From a bacterium (GTDB taxonomy: Bacteria > UBP13 > UBA5359): a stretch of 16,056 nucleotides of DNA. Where the stretch lies: contig JAQUEL010000032.1 in the NCBI GenBank assembly GCA_028685295.1, positions 1 through 16,056 on the forward strand, written 5' to 3'. The notes beneath the pieces are model-generated. The model saw nothing but the letters and a program-made list of their open reading frames with translations. It did no database searches and had not been told where the DNA came from. Below, in pieces: positions 7,119 through 15,052 of the stretch. Numbering within the stretch: position 1 is the stretch's first letter; each line of letters starts with the position of its first letter. A program made the translations under genes and the position numbers.

Positions 7119-8540
7119 ATGATATTAAGAAGAACTAAAATAATTGCTACTCTGGGTCCGGCCTCCGACAAGGAGGATGTATTGGAAGGTATGATACTGG
7201 CAGGCATGAACGTTGCCAGGCTTAACCTCTCTCACGGCACACATGAAGATCATGCACGGCGGATAAGCATGGTGCGTAACCTTGAGCACAAGTTGGGCCG
7301 ACCTATAGGTATTTTGATGGACCTTCAGGGGCCCAAGCTGAGGATAGGATCCTTTGCCGGGAACAGTGTAATGCTGAAAACCGGCAATGAATTTATTTTG
7401 ACGGCTGATCCGGTAGAGGGATCACAGGAGAGAGTTTTTCTGGATGTACCTCCAGCGGTGATCAGTGATATTAAGCCGGGCGATACTATTTTATTGCGCG
7501 ATGGCTTGATTCAGCTACAGGTAAGCAGGGCCACTGATAATAATCTAATATGCAAGGTTATAGACGGAGGCGAACTCTTTTCCCGCAGCGGCATTCACTT
7601 GCCGGTAACCGGCACCGGCATGAACGCTTTGACGGATAAAGACCTTAAGGATTTGGCTTTTGGTCTGGCGCAGCGTATAGATATGTTTGCCGTCTCCTTT
7701 GTCCGAACCGCCGACGATGTTTTGCGGATTAAAGAAATCATCGAAGATAAGGGTGTAAACGTTCCGGTTATAGCCAAAATAGAGAAAAGGGAGGCATTGG
7801 ATAATTTTGATGCCATTCTGCAGATCGCTGACGGCATCATGGTAGCCAGAGGGGATTTGGGGATAGAGAGCGATATAACCAAGGTTCCTATTGAGCAGAA
7901 AAGAATTATCGCTAAATGTAATCGTGTCGGCAAGCCGGTGATCACGGCTACACAGATGCTGGAATCCATGATCTGGAATCTCAGGCCTACCAGAGCTGAG
8001 GTTACGGATGTAGCTAATGCTATCTTTGACGGCACCGATGCCACCATGCTCTCCGGTGAAACGGCTATAGGTGAGTATCCGGTAGAATGTATCTCGATGA
8101 TGCATCAGATAGCTTTAAGCGCGGAAAGCAGCTTTGACCACCAAAGGCTTCGGGTGGAAAAGATGGATCTTCCTGTCGATACCATAACCGAGGCTATCGG
8201 GGAAGCTACGGCAGCTATGGCAGCCGACCTTAAAGTGCCGGCTGTGATTACCTTTACCTCTTCCGGATATACGGCCAGAATGATAGCCAAGTTCCGGCCG
8301 GGAGCTATGGTAGTGGCCGTTACCTCTGTGGAAGCTACCATGCGAAGATTGACTCTATCCTGGGGAATATTTCCTCTACGGGCGGATCAGATATCCAACA
8401 CTGATGAGATGATAGCCAATGCGGTAGCGCGTACTCTGGCAGCCGGGTTTGTCTCTGAAGGAGATGTCGTCGTGATAACGGCCGGAGTTCCCATAGGCGT
8501 AACAGGTACTACTAACCTTATTAAGGTCCATAAGGTATAA
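7119..8540 (+). CDS. pyk: Pyruvate kinase (EC 2.7.1.40)
   Basis: Makes pyruvate and ATP from phosphoenolpyruvate and ADP, the last step of glycolysis. The 473 residues include RRTKIIATLGPAS at the start, NLSHG (36-40), DLQGPKLRIG (68-77), IAKIEK with catalytic Lys220 and metal ligand Glu222, ARGDLGIE with Asp246, and TATQMLESM (277-284). The ADP/Mg segment NLRPTRAEVTDVANAIFDGT follows. The C-terminal allosteric domain is present, but the extra PEP-utilising domain of Bacillus-type enzymes is absent. ATG at 7119 is chosen because GAGGA lies 9 nt upstream. GTG at 7113 would leave only 3 nt and add two residues. No clear sigma-A promoter is seen in the short gap after the eno terminator. The DivIC/FtsB-like gene follows after 5 nt, so the two are likely cotranscribed. 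Confidence 0.98.
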   Translation: MILRRTKIIATLGPASDKEDVLEGMILAGMNVARLNLSHGTHEDHARRISMVRNLEHKLGRPIGILMDLQGPKLRIGSFAGNSVMLKTGNEFILTADPVEGSQERVFLDVPPAVISDIKPGDTILLRDGLIQLQVSRATDNNLICKVIDGGELFSRSGIHLPVTGTGMNALTDKDLKDLAFGLAQRIDMFAVSFVRTADDVLRIKEIIEDKGVNVPVIAKIEKREALDNFDAILQIADGIMVARGDLGIESDITKVPIEQKRIIAKCNRVGKPVITATQMLESMIWNLRPTRAEVTDVANAIFDGTDATMLSGETAIGEYPVECISMMHQIALSAESSFDHQRLRVEKMDLPVDTITEAIGEATAAMAADLKVPAVITFTSSGYTARMIAKFRPGAMVVAVTSVEATMRRLTLSWGIFPLRADQISNTDEMIANAVARTLAAGFVSEGDVVVITAGVPIGVTGTTNLIKVHKV

Positions 8541-8545
8541 TTAAC

Positions 8546-8935
8546 ATGGATAATCGTCGGACAATGAAAATCTTTTTTCTATTGCTTCTACTGGGCTATA
8601 TACTCTTTACCTTTGGACAAGCTTGTTACCGTAATGCTGTTCAGACTACGCGGCTCAGGGAGAAGGAAAAGCAGGTGGCCATTGAAGAGAAAAGGAATGA
8701 AACTCTAAAGAAACGTATTGAAGAACTCGGAACCGATGAAGGAATAGAGCAAGAAGCGCGTCAAAAATTGGGTATGACGGCTCCAGGTGAAATAGGCTAT
8801 CGGGTACTTACCAAAGAAGAAAAGAGAGGGGCTACAGCTGTACCCGCCTCTGAAAAGGAGATTGTAACTCAGGACAGTGGCTCCGGTAAGGATAAATCGG
8901 AAAGTGAAACTGCAAAGCCATCGGTTAAGCGTTAG
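8546..8935 (+). CDS. Septum formation initiator family protein (DivIC/FtsB/FtsL-like)
   Basis: A small bitopic division protein that would join the FtsL/FtsB/FtsQ (DivIC/FtsL/DivIB) complex at the septum. The 129 residues have a short basic N-terminus (MDNRRTMK), one membrane segment at about 8-26, and a Glu/Lys/Arg-rich coiled coil at about 33-65. Next is the family-typical stretch EQEARQKLGMTAPGEIGYRV (69-88), and then a polar disordered tail rich in Ser, Lys and Glu (about 92-129). That tail is longer than in many relatives. The ATG at 8546 is 5 nt after the pyk stop with only a weak ribosome site (AAGGT), so translation may be coupled to pyk. The next gene is a YabR-like S1 protein, the same order as divIC-yabR in Bacillus. 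This supports DivIC over other small coiled-coil membrane proteins. Confidence 0.85.
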   Translation: MDNRRTMKIFFLLLLLGYILFTFGQACYRNAVQTTRLREKEKQVAIEEKRNETLKKRIEELGTDEGIEQEARQKLGMTAPGEIGYRVLTKEEKRGATAVPASEKEIVTQDSGSGKDKSESETAKPSVKR

Positions 8936-9048
8936 AGCGTGTTGATAGGTGGGAATGGCAGAAAGGGTAGGGCAATAAGAATCGGTTTGATTTAGATCGA
9001 AGTGAAGATCAAAAGTGGCACAGATATTGACACTATATGCGTTCGATG

Positions 9049-9074
9049 GAAAACTGGTGGTTATTCATCACGTA
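9049..9074 (+). promoter_or_regulatory. ECF-like promoter motif upstream of the S1-domain gene
   Basis: GAAAAC (9049-9054), exactly 16 nt, then CGTA (9071-9074). This is the same spacing and nearly the same boxes as the sigma factor's own candidate promoter. A match of AAAC-N16-CGTA is expected by chance roughly every 65 kb per strand, so this is suggestive only. Confidence 0.3.
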
Positions 9075-9075
9075 C

Positions 9076-9104
9076 TTGACAAATCGGTCTCTGAATTATA
9101 AATT
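9076..9104 (+). promoter_or_regulatory. Sigma-A promoter candidate of the S1-domain gene
   Basis: A perfect -35 TTGACA (9076-9081) is followed after 17 nt by TAAATT (9099-9104), or after 15 nt by the better hexamer TATAAA (9097-9102). It lies about 100 nt before the start and directly beside the ECF-like motif, so the gene may have two promoters. Confidence 0.5.
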
Positions 9105-9202
9105 TATTATGGATTTATGTACCCGGATACAAAGCAAGCTTCTTAATATTTTATGAGGGTACTGGCGGTCGTAAGGCCGATAACAAGGAGGAATAATTCC
9201 AA

Positions 9203-9610
9203 ATGCCTGTAACATTGGGCGAGATTGTCGAAGGCAGCATCTCCAAATTGACTAATTTTGGTTTTTTTGTCGAGTTGCCGGGAGGGGAATCCGGTCTGGT
9301 GCACATCTCTGAAGCGGCGGATACCTATGTCAGGGATGTGCGGGAGCTATTCAAAGAAAATGATAGGGTTACGGTCAGGGTTATTGCCATTGACGAGCGG
9401 GGTAAGATTGAACTCTCCGTGCGTAAGGCTTTGCCCCGAGCAGAGAGGCAAGTCCAGCAGGCGCCGTCCCGGCGCAAGTCCGTTTCAGCCGGCTCCGGTT
9501 CAGGTTTTGAAGATCTGCTTGGTAATTTTATGAAAAAGAGTGAAGAGCGATTATTGGAGCTGAAGCGCAATACAGAATCCAAAAGGGGCGGGCGTTCCAG
9601 ACGGCGTTAA
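9203..9610 (+). CDS. S1-domain RNA-binding protein, YabR/YugI-like
   Basis: A 135-residue protein with one S1 (OB-fold) RNA-binding domain at about residues 3-75: GEIVEGSISKLTNFGFFVEL, then GLVHISE (31-37) and DERGKIELSVRKAL (64-77). These are canonical S1 landmarks, as in ribosomal protein S1 and polynucleotide phosphorylase. A basic linker follows, then a short conserved helix FEDLLGNFMKKSEERLLELK (101-120). The C-terminus is Arg/Gly-rich (ESKRGGRSRRR). This build is that of YabR-type proteins, which are linked to ribosomes or stress but have no settled biochemical role. The ATG at 9203 has AAGGAGG 11 nt upstream, a slightly long spacing. It follows the DivIC-like gene, as in Bacillus, but after a 267-nt gap with its own promoter signals. 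That gap holds no other supported gene. Confidence 0.9.
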   Translation: MPVTLGEIVEGSISKLTNFGFFVELPGGESGLVHISEAADTYVRDVRELFKENDRVTVRVIAIDERGKIELSVRKALPRAERQVQQAPSRRKSVSAGSGSGFEDLLGNFMKKSEERLLELKRNTESKRGGRSRRR

Positions 9611-9631
9611 GCGAATTTCGAACAGGACCTT

Positions 9632-9659
9632 TTGAAAATTGTTTTTGAATCGATAAGAT
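9632..9659 (+). promoter_or_regulatory. Sigma-A promoter candidate of folP
   Basis: TTGAAA (9632-9637), a 16-nt spacer, then TAAGAT (9654-9659). The -35 matches five of six positions and the -10 four of six. Transcription would start near 9666, right at the base of the GC-rich hairpin at 9664-9690. Confidence 0.5.
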
Positions 9660-9663
9660 GTAC

Positions 9664-9690
9664 CTCGCCCCGGGCAGCGGCCGGGGCGAG
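9664..9690 (+). promoter_or_regulatory. GC-rich stem-loop between the S1 gene and folP
   Basis: A perfect 10-bp stem CTCGCCCCGG (9664-9673) with CCGGGGCGAG (9681-9690) and a 7-nt loop. No T tract follows, so it is a poor Rho-independent terminator. It either slows transcripts from the S1 gene or forms a hairpin at the very 5' end of the folP transcript. Confidence 0.55.
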
Positions 9691-9710
9691 AGTGGTTTGG
9701 GAGTAATTAC

Positions 9711-10949
9711 TTGAGCATTCACGTACACCGTTATTTCGTCAGGGTGCTGCAATTATCGGGCAAAGAGGAGATAGCCGGCGCTATGGCATCAATAGGCGTC
9801 GATCCGCGCGGTATGGAGCGGATGCTGCCTAAAACCGGTCATCATCTGCTCTATTTGAAACGAGTTCCCGTTCGTGCCGCTATGTTGATAAAGCAGGGAA
9901 TGCTGGCCCGTGACGGCGATGCTGCGCTAAGTTGGGAAGCTTCTAATATGTCGGCAGAGCATACAGATATTATTATGATGGGCACAGAGGGGCAACTTCG
10001 CTCTGCGCTGGCTCTTCTTCATCAGCAGCCCTTCGGGTTGCCTCTGCTGGCAAAGGAGGCTGAAGCAGCTCTCAATGCCTGCGTTACAAAAAAAGCGTAC
10101 TGGCGCATAGGAGAGAAGCTGTATGATCTCTCCCGTCGGACATTGGTCATGGGTATACTTAATGTGACGCCGGATTCATTTTCTGACGGCGGGCGCTATC
10201 TCGATACTGATATGGCATTGGAGCATGCTCTGAATATGATTGAAGAGGGAGCCGATATCATAGACATTGGAGCGGAATCCACTAGGCCGGGAGCTGCGGA
10301 AGTAGCTGTAGATGAAGAGCTTTCACGCTTGATACCAGTGATAGAACGCTTATCGGATAAGACAGAGGTGCCGATATCCATAGATACCAGGAATGCCGAC
10401 ACAGCGGCAGCTGCTCTGCAGGCCGGTGCCTCCATTATTAATGATGTTAGCGGTTTGACACATGATCCTGATATGGCTTCGGTAGTGGCCGGCAGAGGGG
10501 CTTCTCTGGTAACAATGCATATCAAGGGAACTCCTGAAACCATGCATCTGGCTCCTTCGTATAAAGATCTTATGGGAGAGATAATCTCCTTTCTTTACGA
10601 TTCTATCGATAGAGCTGTGGCTGCCGGTGTGGCGGAGGATCGTATAGCTATAGATCCCGGCATAGGCTTTGGTAAGACACGGGATAACAATCTAGAGATC
10701 CTGCGACGTCTGATGGAGTTACGTTCCCTAGGCAGACCTATATTGTTGGGTGCTTCACGCAAATCCTTTATCGGAGCGATTCTTAATACATCCCCACAGA
10801 AAAGATTGGAAGGCACGCTAGCCGTCAATACCCTGGGCGTTGCCAATGGTGCCTCCATTGTACGGGTACACGATGTGAAGAGCACTGTCATGGCCTGCCG
10901 CATGGCGGAAGCAATACTCTATGGACGTAAAGAGGCTGAGAAAGGATGA
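9711..10949 (+). CDS. folP: Dihydropteroate synthase with an N-terminal extension domain (EC 2.5.1.15)
   Basis: Joins 6-hydroxymethyl-dihydropterin pyrophosphate and p-aminobenzoate to form dihydropteroate in folate synthesis. It is the sulfonamide target. The catalytic domain covers about residues 140-405: MGILNVTPDSFSDGG (147-161), ADIIDIGAESTRPG (181-194), SIDTRNADTAAAALQAGA (223-240), NDVSGL (244-249), IDPGIGFGKT (314-323), GASRKSFIG (347-355) and VRVHDVK (384-390). Pterin- and pyrophosphate-binding positions look intact. The first 140 residues are a separate domain (RVLQLSGKEEIAGAMASIGV, later TDIIMMGTEGQLRSAL). A similar extension is known in several anaerobe and clostridial synthases, and its role is unclear to me. 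The start is TTG at 9711, with GGGAG 7 nt upstream. The stop overlaps the next gene by 4 nt (ATGA), so the two are translationally coupled. No other folate gene is adjacent. Confidence 0.96.
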   Translation: MSIHVHRYFVRVLQLSGKEEIAGAMASIGVDPRGMERMLPKTGHHLLYLKRVPVRAAMLIKQGMLARDGDAALSWEASNMSAEHTDIIMMGTEGQLRSALALLHQQPFGLPLLAKEAEAALNACVTKKAYWRIGEKLYDLSRRTLVMGILNVTPDSFSDGGRYLDTDMALEHALNMIEEGADIIDIGAESTRPGAAEVAVDEELSRLIPVIERLSDKTEVPISIDTRNADTAAAALQAGASIINDVSGLTHDPDMASVVAGRGASLVTMHIKGTPETMHLAPSYKDLMGEIISFLYDSIDRAVAAGVAEDRIAIDPGIGFGKTRDNNLEILRRLMELRSLGRPILLGASRKSFIGAILNTSPQKRLEGTLAVNTLGVANGASIVRVHDVKSTVMACRMAEAILYGRKEAEKG

Positions 10950-13216
10950 AACTGGTCGATTACCGGCGTGATTTGCGAGGCCTGGCATGGGGAATTCTAG
11001 CCTCCATATTGGCTATATGGGTGTGGCATGCCGGCATTACCAGGCGACTGGAGCTTATTGCCTACGACTGTATGTTCCGCTTGGATGGAGCCCAGAGAGT
11101 AAAAGAGGACTCCTCCGATGTGGTAGTGATAGGCATCACCGAAAAGTGTCTGAGCCGGCTGGGAGCCTGGCCCTGGCCGAGACGCTATCATGCCGCCATG
11201 GTGGATAGGCTGGCTGCTTATGGTGCCCGGGTGATAGCTTTCGATATCATCTTCTCCGAGCCGAATAAAGAAGACGATCGTTTATTGGCTAATGCCTGCC
11301 ATCGCAGTGGGCGGGTTATTCTGCCCGTCTGTACCTCCCGAGAACCCGCTGCCAAAGTTGCTTCCGGTATAGTTGAAGTGGATGACCTGACGATACCGGC
11401 GCCTCAGTTGCGCCAAGCCGTATTTACCCTGGCTCATATCAACCTGAACGCAGACGATAGGGATGGAATAGCTCGTAGAGTGCCGCTCTTTATTAAATAT
11501 AAAAATGATTATTATCCCTATTTCGGAGCAGCTGTGACCGCTCTCTATTCAGGACGTAAGCTGCAAACCGATTCCACTGCTACAAGGGTAATGCTGGGGA
11601 GCGAGAATCTCCCCGTGGAAAGCGGTGGGCAAATGGCTGTCAATTTTAAGCGAAAACGAGGTTGTTATCTTTACTCTGATGTTCTGGCCGGCCGGGTCTC
11701 TCCGAAAGCATTCAAAAATAAAGCCGTCATCATAGGCAGCATCGGCCCGGGGTTAAGCGATGTCCATATAACGCCGCTGCGCGCAATGGATGGAATCATG
11801 ATACATGCCGCGGCTATAGATACCATGATAGAAGGCCGTTATTTGCATAATTTGCCGAAGCTGCTGATTATAGCCTTGATACTTCTCTGCGGCGTTCTGA
11901 CCGGCCTGGGCGTGCTTCGTTATAGGGCATTGGGCGGTTTGGCCTGTCTGCTTGTCTTGATAACCGTGTTCTTCTCAGCTGCAGTGCTACTCTTTATCCA
12001 ATATAATATTATATTGGATATAGTGCCTTTGCTGCTTGCTTTGGCTGGAGGATATACCCTTACCCTGGCAGGGTATTTCAGGTTGGCTGATAAGGTTATC
12101 GAGGGTCAGGATCTTCGTTTGAGTTCTCTCTACCGGGCCGGCAATACCTCTTCATTGACCGCCTTTAACAGCGCTGATGTAGTGAAGATGCTAATAGCCG
12201 CTGCTCAGGCGGTAGTCAAAGCCGATGTTTACGGTCTGGCTCTGCCTGATGAAGAAGGGCATCTTGTTTGGAAAATTGCGGAAGGGTGCGCTCCGAAAAT
12301 TATCGATACCGTCTTTGATGCCGGAGAAGGGGTTACCGGAGAGGCTTTTCGTTCCTGTCGTCCGATCATGGCTATAGATATACGTAAACAGCAGGAGTTG
12401 GGCTGTGTCGAATTGGAGTATATGGGAAGAACAGTGCTGTCGGTACCCATGGTGGTGCACTCCTATTCAGTAGGCGTGCTGACGCTGGTGCAAAAACGGC
12501 GCCGGCGGTTCTCCTCTGAGGATTTGGATACCATATCCGCTCTTACCTGTCAGGCTGCCGTTATGCTTGAAGATGTTTCTTTACAGTTGCAAACCCGCAA
12601 GGCATATCTGGGAAGCATAGAAGCATTAAGTATGGCTATTGATGCCAAGGATGATTACACGCATGGACATTCTCAGGCTGTAGCCAGAAATGCGGTAGCT
12701 ATTGCTGAAAGGCTCAAGCTATCGGAAAGGGAAATAGAAACTATTCGCCATGCCGCTCTGATGCATGATGTGGGCAAGATAGGCATAAATGATTATATCC
12801 TTCAAAAACCCGGCTCTCTGACCAGTCAAGAGTACGAGATAATGAAAAGCCATGTCATCCACGGCATGGAGATCGTAAAGCCGCTTGATTTTCTTGGAGA
12901 TGCCTCGTTATATCTTTTGTATCATCACGAGCGCGTAGACGGCCAGGGATATCCGGAGGGGTTACAGGGAGAGGCTATTCCCCTGGGGGCTCGTATTATC
13001 AGTGTGGCCGATGCCTTTGATGCCATGACCTCAAACCGTCTTTACCGCAAGGCTCTTGACATGGAAGAAGCTCTGGAGCGTCTTAAGGAAGGAGCCGGCA
13101 CGCAATTTGACGGTCGCATTGTCGAGATATTCCTGGAGATAGTTAATGAACAGAAGCAATCATCTACAAGGATAGCTATACGCGAGAGCGGACGCATTAT
13201 CGAACCTGCGCCATAG
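10946..13216 (+). CDS. CHASE2-GAF-HD-GYP membrane protein, probable cyclic-di-GMP phosphodiesterase
   Basis: A 756-residue sensor enzyme. Its order is: one membrane helix (about 12-29); an extracytoplasmic CHASE2 sensor (about 30-300), including VVVIGITEKCLSRLGAWPWP and the later FKNKAVIIGSIGPGLSDV; three membrane helices (about 304-325, 330-351, 356-378); a GAF domain (about 405-545); and an HD-GYP domain (about 550-735). The HD-GYP landmarks are all present: HDVGKIGI (607-614), HHERVDGQGYP (660-670) and ISVADAFDAMTSNRLYRKAL (685-704). HD-GYP enzymes hydrolyse cyclic-di-GMP using a di- or tri-nuclear metal site. The expected metal ligands are here, so activity is likely. The outside signal (CHASE2) and an inside ligand (GAF) would set its rate. 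The ATG at 10946 lies inside the last codons of folP. Pairing with folP is unusual and its meaning is unknown. Confidence 0.93.
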   Translation: MKLVDYRRDLRGLAWGILASILAIWVWHAGITRRLELIAYDCMFRLDGAQRVKEDSSDVVVIGITEKCLSRLGAWPWPRRYHAAMVDRLAAYGARVIAFDIIFSEPNKEDDRLLANACHRSGRVILPVCTSREPAAKVASGIVEVDDLTIPAPQLRQAVFTLAHINLNADDRDGIARRVPLFIKYKNDYYPYFGAAVTALYSGRKLQTDSTATRVMLGSENLPVESGGQMAVNFKRKRGCYLYSDVLAGRVSPKAFKNKAVIIGSIGPGLSDVHITPLRAMDGIMIHAAAIDTMIEGRYLHNLPKLLIIALILLCGVLTGLGVLRYRALGGLACLLVLITVFFSAAVLLFIQYNIILDIVPLLLALAGGYTLTLAGYFRLADKVIEGQDLRLSSLYRAGNTSSLTAFNSADVVKMLIAAAQAVVKADVYGLALPDEEGHLVWKIAEGCAPKIIDTVFDAGEGVTGEAFRSCRPIMAIDIRKQQELGCVELEYMGRTVLSVPMVVHSYSVGVLTLVQKRRRRFSSEDLDTISALTCQAAVMLEDVSLQLQTRKAYLGSIEALSMAIDAKDDYTHGHSQAVARNAVAIAERLKLSEREIETIRHAALMHDVGKIGINDYILQKPGSLTSQEYEIMKSHVIHGMEIVKPLDFLGDASLYLLYHHERVDGQGYPEGLQGEAIPLGARIISVADAFDAMTSNRLYRKALDMEEALERLKEGAGTQFDGRIVEIFLEIVNEQKQSSTRIAIRESGRIIEPAP

Positions 13217-13330
13217 CGGCATGCCGGTTAAAAGGCCTGTGTTTGTTTTGTTTGGCGGCGGTGTAAATTTACTGTAGGAAAAAAGCAGGCAAAATTTCCG
13301 GAGGAATAGAAAAAGAGTCCTCACCGATAT

Positions 13331-13359
13331 TTGACGGTCTTTCCCGCTTGGGCTAAAAT
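13331..13359 (+). promoter_or_regulatory. Sigma-A promoter of argS
   Basis: TTGACG (13331-13336), a 17-nt spacer, and TAAAAT (13354-13359). Five of six bases match in each box, with ideal spacing. The transcript would start near 13366, giving a short leader of about 27 nt that contains the AAGGAG ribosome site at 13378-13383. Confidence 0.8.
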
Positions 13360-13392
13360 AACTTTTGTATGAATAAAAAGGAGCAAGGTTAG

Positions 13393-15051
13393 ATGGTAAT
13401 TGACTATCTGGAATCCAGAGTAGCCCATGCATTGCAACTCCTGCAGAAGGAGGGCATTCTCTCCGCTGATAATAGAGCGGAAGTGATTATAGAGGTTCCC
13501 CGTGATAAAGCACATGGGGATTATGCTTGCAATATTGCGCTGCAAGCAGCCAAAGGGAGTTCCATGCCGCCTAGAATGCTGGCGGAGGCCATTAAACAGC
13601 GAATGGACTTGGACCCTGATATCATCAGTAGCACAGAGGTAGCCGGCCCAGGTTTCATAAATTTCTTTATGGCTCAAAAGGTTCTGGCTGATAATCTGAA
13701 ACGTATATTAGCGGAGAAAAAAGATTACGGCTGTGCAGAGCCGCTGCCGGGCGAGCGCATATTGGTGGAATTTGTCAGCGCCAATCCCACAGGCCCTTTG
13801 CATGTAGGGCATGGGCGTGGTGCCGCTGTGGGCGATACGCTGGCCAGGCTGCTCAAAGCCGCCGGCAGGGATGTGAGCAAGGAATTCTATATAAACGATG
13901 CCGGCACTCAGATGGAGATGTTGGGGCGTTCCATAGATGTTCGTTACCGTGAAATCCTGGAAGAGGCGGTAGCGATGCCTGCAGATGGTTATCACGGCGA
14001 GTATATAATTGATATTGCTCACGATATATTTGAACGAGAAGGCGATGTTCCCAGCAAGCTGCCTGAAGAGGAGCGTATAGCTCATTTTCGTAAAATAGGT
14101 GAAAAGCGCCTTCTGGCTGAACAGAAAAAGACACTAGAGAATTTCGGTGTAACCTTTGACACATGGTTCAGTGAATGCGATCTTTATGAATCCGGTTTAG
14201 TGGAAGAAGCCATAGAAACGCTTAAAAAGAGAGGCTATGTTTATCCCAATGCTGATGCGCTATGGTTTAAAGCCACCGTCTTCGGTGATGATAAGGACCG
14301 TGTGTTGATACGTCAAAACGAGGTGCCCACCTATCTGGCTGCGGATGTAGCTTATCATAAAAACAAACTGGATAGAGGATTTACCCGTCTTGTAGATATT
14401 TGGGGAGCCGATCATCACGGTTATATCCCGCGTATGCGAGCATCCATACAAGCTCTGGGATATCCTCCCGAGGCGCTGGAGGTTCTGATAATACAGATGG
14501 TGCGTCTAATGCGCGGTGGTGAGCAGGTTATGATGTCCAAGCGTGCCGGGGAGTTCACCAGTTTGGATGATATTCTGGCCGAGGTAGGACGTGATGCCGC
14601 CCGGTTCTTTTTCATCATGCGCAGTACAGATAGCCAGCTTGATTTCGATATGGCCTTAGCGGTGGAACAATCCAACGAGAACCCTGTTTATTATGTGCAG
14701 TATGCCCATGCTCGTATCTGTAGCCTCTTATTCCATGATGAGGCATGGAAGTTGCAGCCTGATGAGGCTGATCTAAGCCTGCTGCAGGAGCCGAGCGAAA
14801 TAGAGTTGATGAAGAAACTGCTGGATTATCCGCGCGAGATAAAGGAAGTGGCGGAGACCTTTGAGTTGCATCGTCTACCACGCTTCTCACAAGATCTGGC
14901 GGCATTATTTCACCAATTTTATAACAATTGCCGTATCCTGGGCGAAAACAGAGGGCTCTCTTCATCCAGATTGGCTCTTTGCAAGGCTACACGCCAGGTG
15001 CTGGCTAATCTGCTTACAATAATGGGCATCTCGGCTCCGGAAAGGATGTAA
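13393..15051 (+). CDS. argS: Arginyl-tRNA synthetase (EC 6.1.1.19)
   Basis: Charges tRNA-Arg with arginine, in the cytoplasm. It is a class I synthetase of 552 residues, a normal bacterial length. The N-terminal additional domain that contacts the tRNA D-loop covers about 1-110 and includes HGDYACNIAL (41-50). The catalytic domain has VEFVSANPTGPLHVGHGRGA (125-144), in which HVGH is the HIGH motif. The KMSKS-like motif is MMSKRAGEF (380-388). WGADHHGYIPR (337-347) lies between them. The C-terminal DALR anticodon-binding domain begins near NPVYYVQYAHARICSL (430-445). The ATG at 13393 has AAGGAG 9 nt upstream. It has its own sigma-A promoter, and the dehydrogenase gene follows after 1 nt. I see no T-box leader. 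Confidence 0.98.
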   Translation: MVIDYLESRVAHALQLLQKEGILSADNRAEVIIEVPRDKAHGDYACNIALQAAKGSSMPPRMLAEAIKQRMDLDPDIISSTEVAGPGFINFFMAQKVLADNLKRILAEKKDYGCAEPLPGERILVEFVSANPTGPLHVGHGRGAAVGDTLARLLKAAGRDVSKEFYINDAGTQMEMLGRSIDVRYREILEEAVAMPADGYHGEYIIDIAHDIFEREGDVPSKLPEEERIAHFRKIGEKRLLAEQKKTLENFGVTFDTWFSECDLYESGLVEEAIETLKKRGYVYPNADALWFKATVFGDDKDRVLIRQNEVPTYLAADVAYHKNKLDRGFTRLVDIWGADHHGYIPRMRASIQALGYPPEALEVLIIQMVRLMRGGEQVMMSKRAGEFTSLDDILAEVGRDAARFFFIMRSTDSQLDFDMALAVEQSNENPVYYVQYAHARICSLLFHDEAWKLQPDEADLSLLQEPSEIELMKKLLDYPREIKEVAETFELHRLPRFSQDLAALFHQFYNNCRILGENRGLSSSRLALCKATRQVLANLLTIMGISAPERM

Positions 15052-15052
15052 C

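Noticed and set aside
9027-9032. Another TTGACA hexamer upstream of the S1 gene
   Set aside because: No acceptable -10 box at 16-18 nt spacing.
9012-9156. Short frames of 28 and 39 codons between the DivIC-like and S1 genes
   Set aside because: Neither has a ribosome site. They overlap the promoter motifs and each other in different frames.
13217-13392. T-box or terminator between the HD-GYP gene and argS
   Set aside because: No T-box core sequence and no stem followed by a T tract. Only a 10-nt palindrome CGGCATGCCG near 13217 and the argS promoter are visible.
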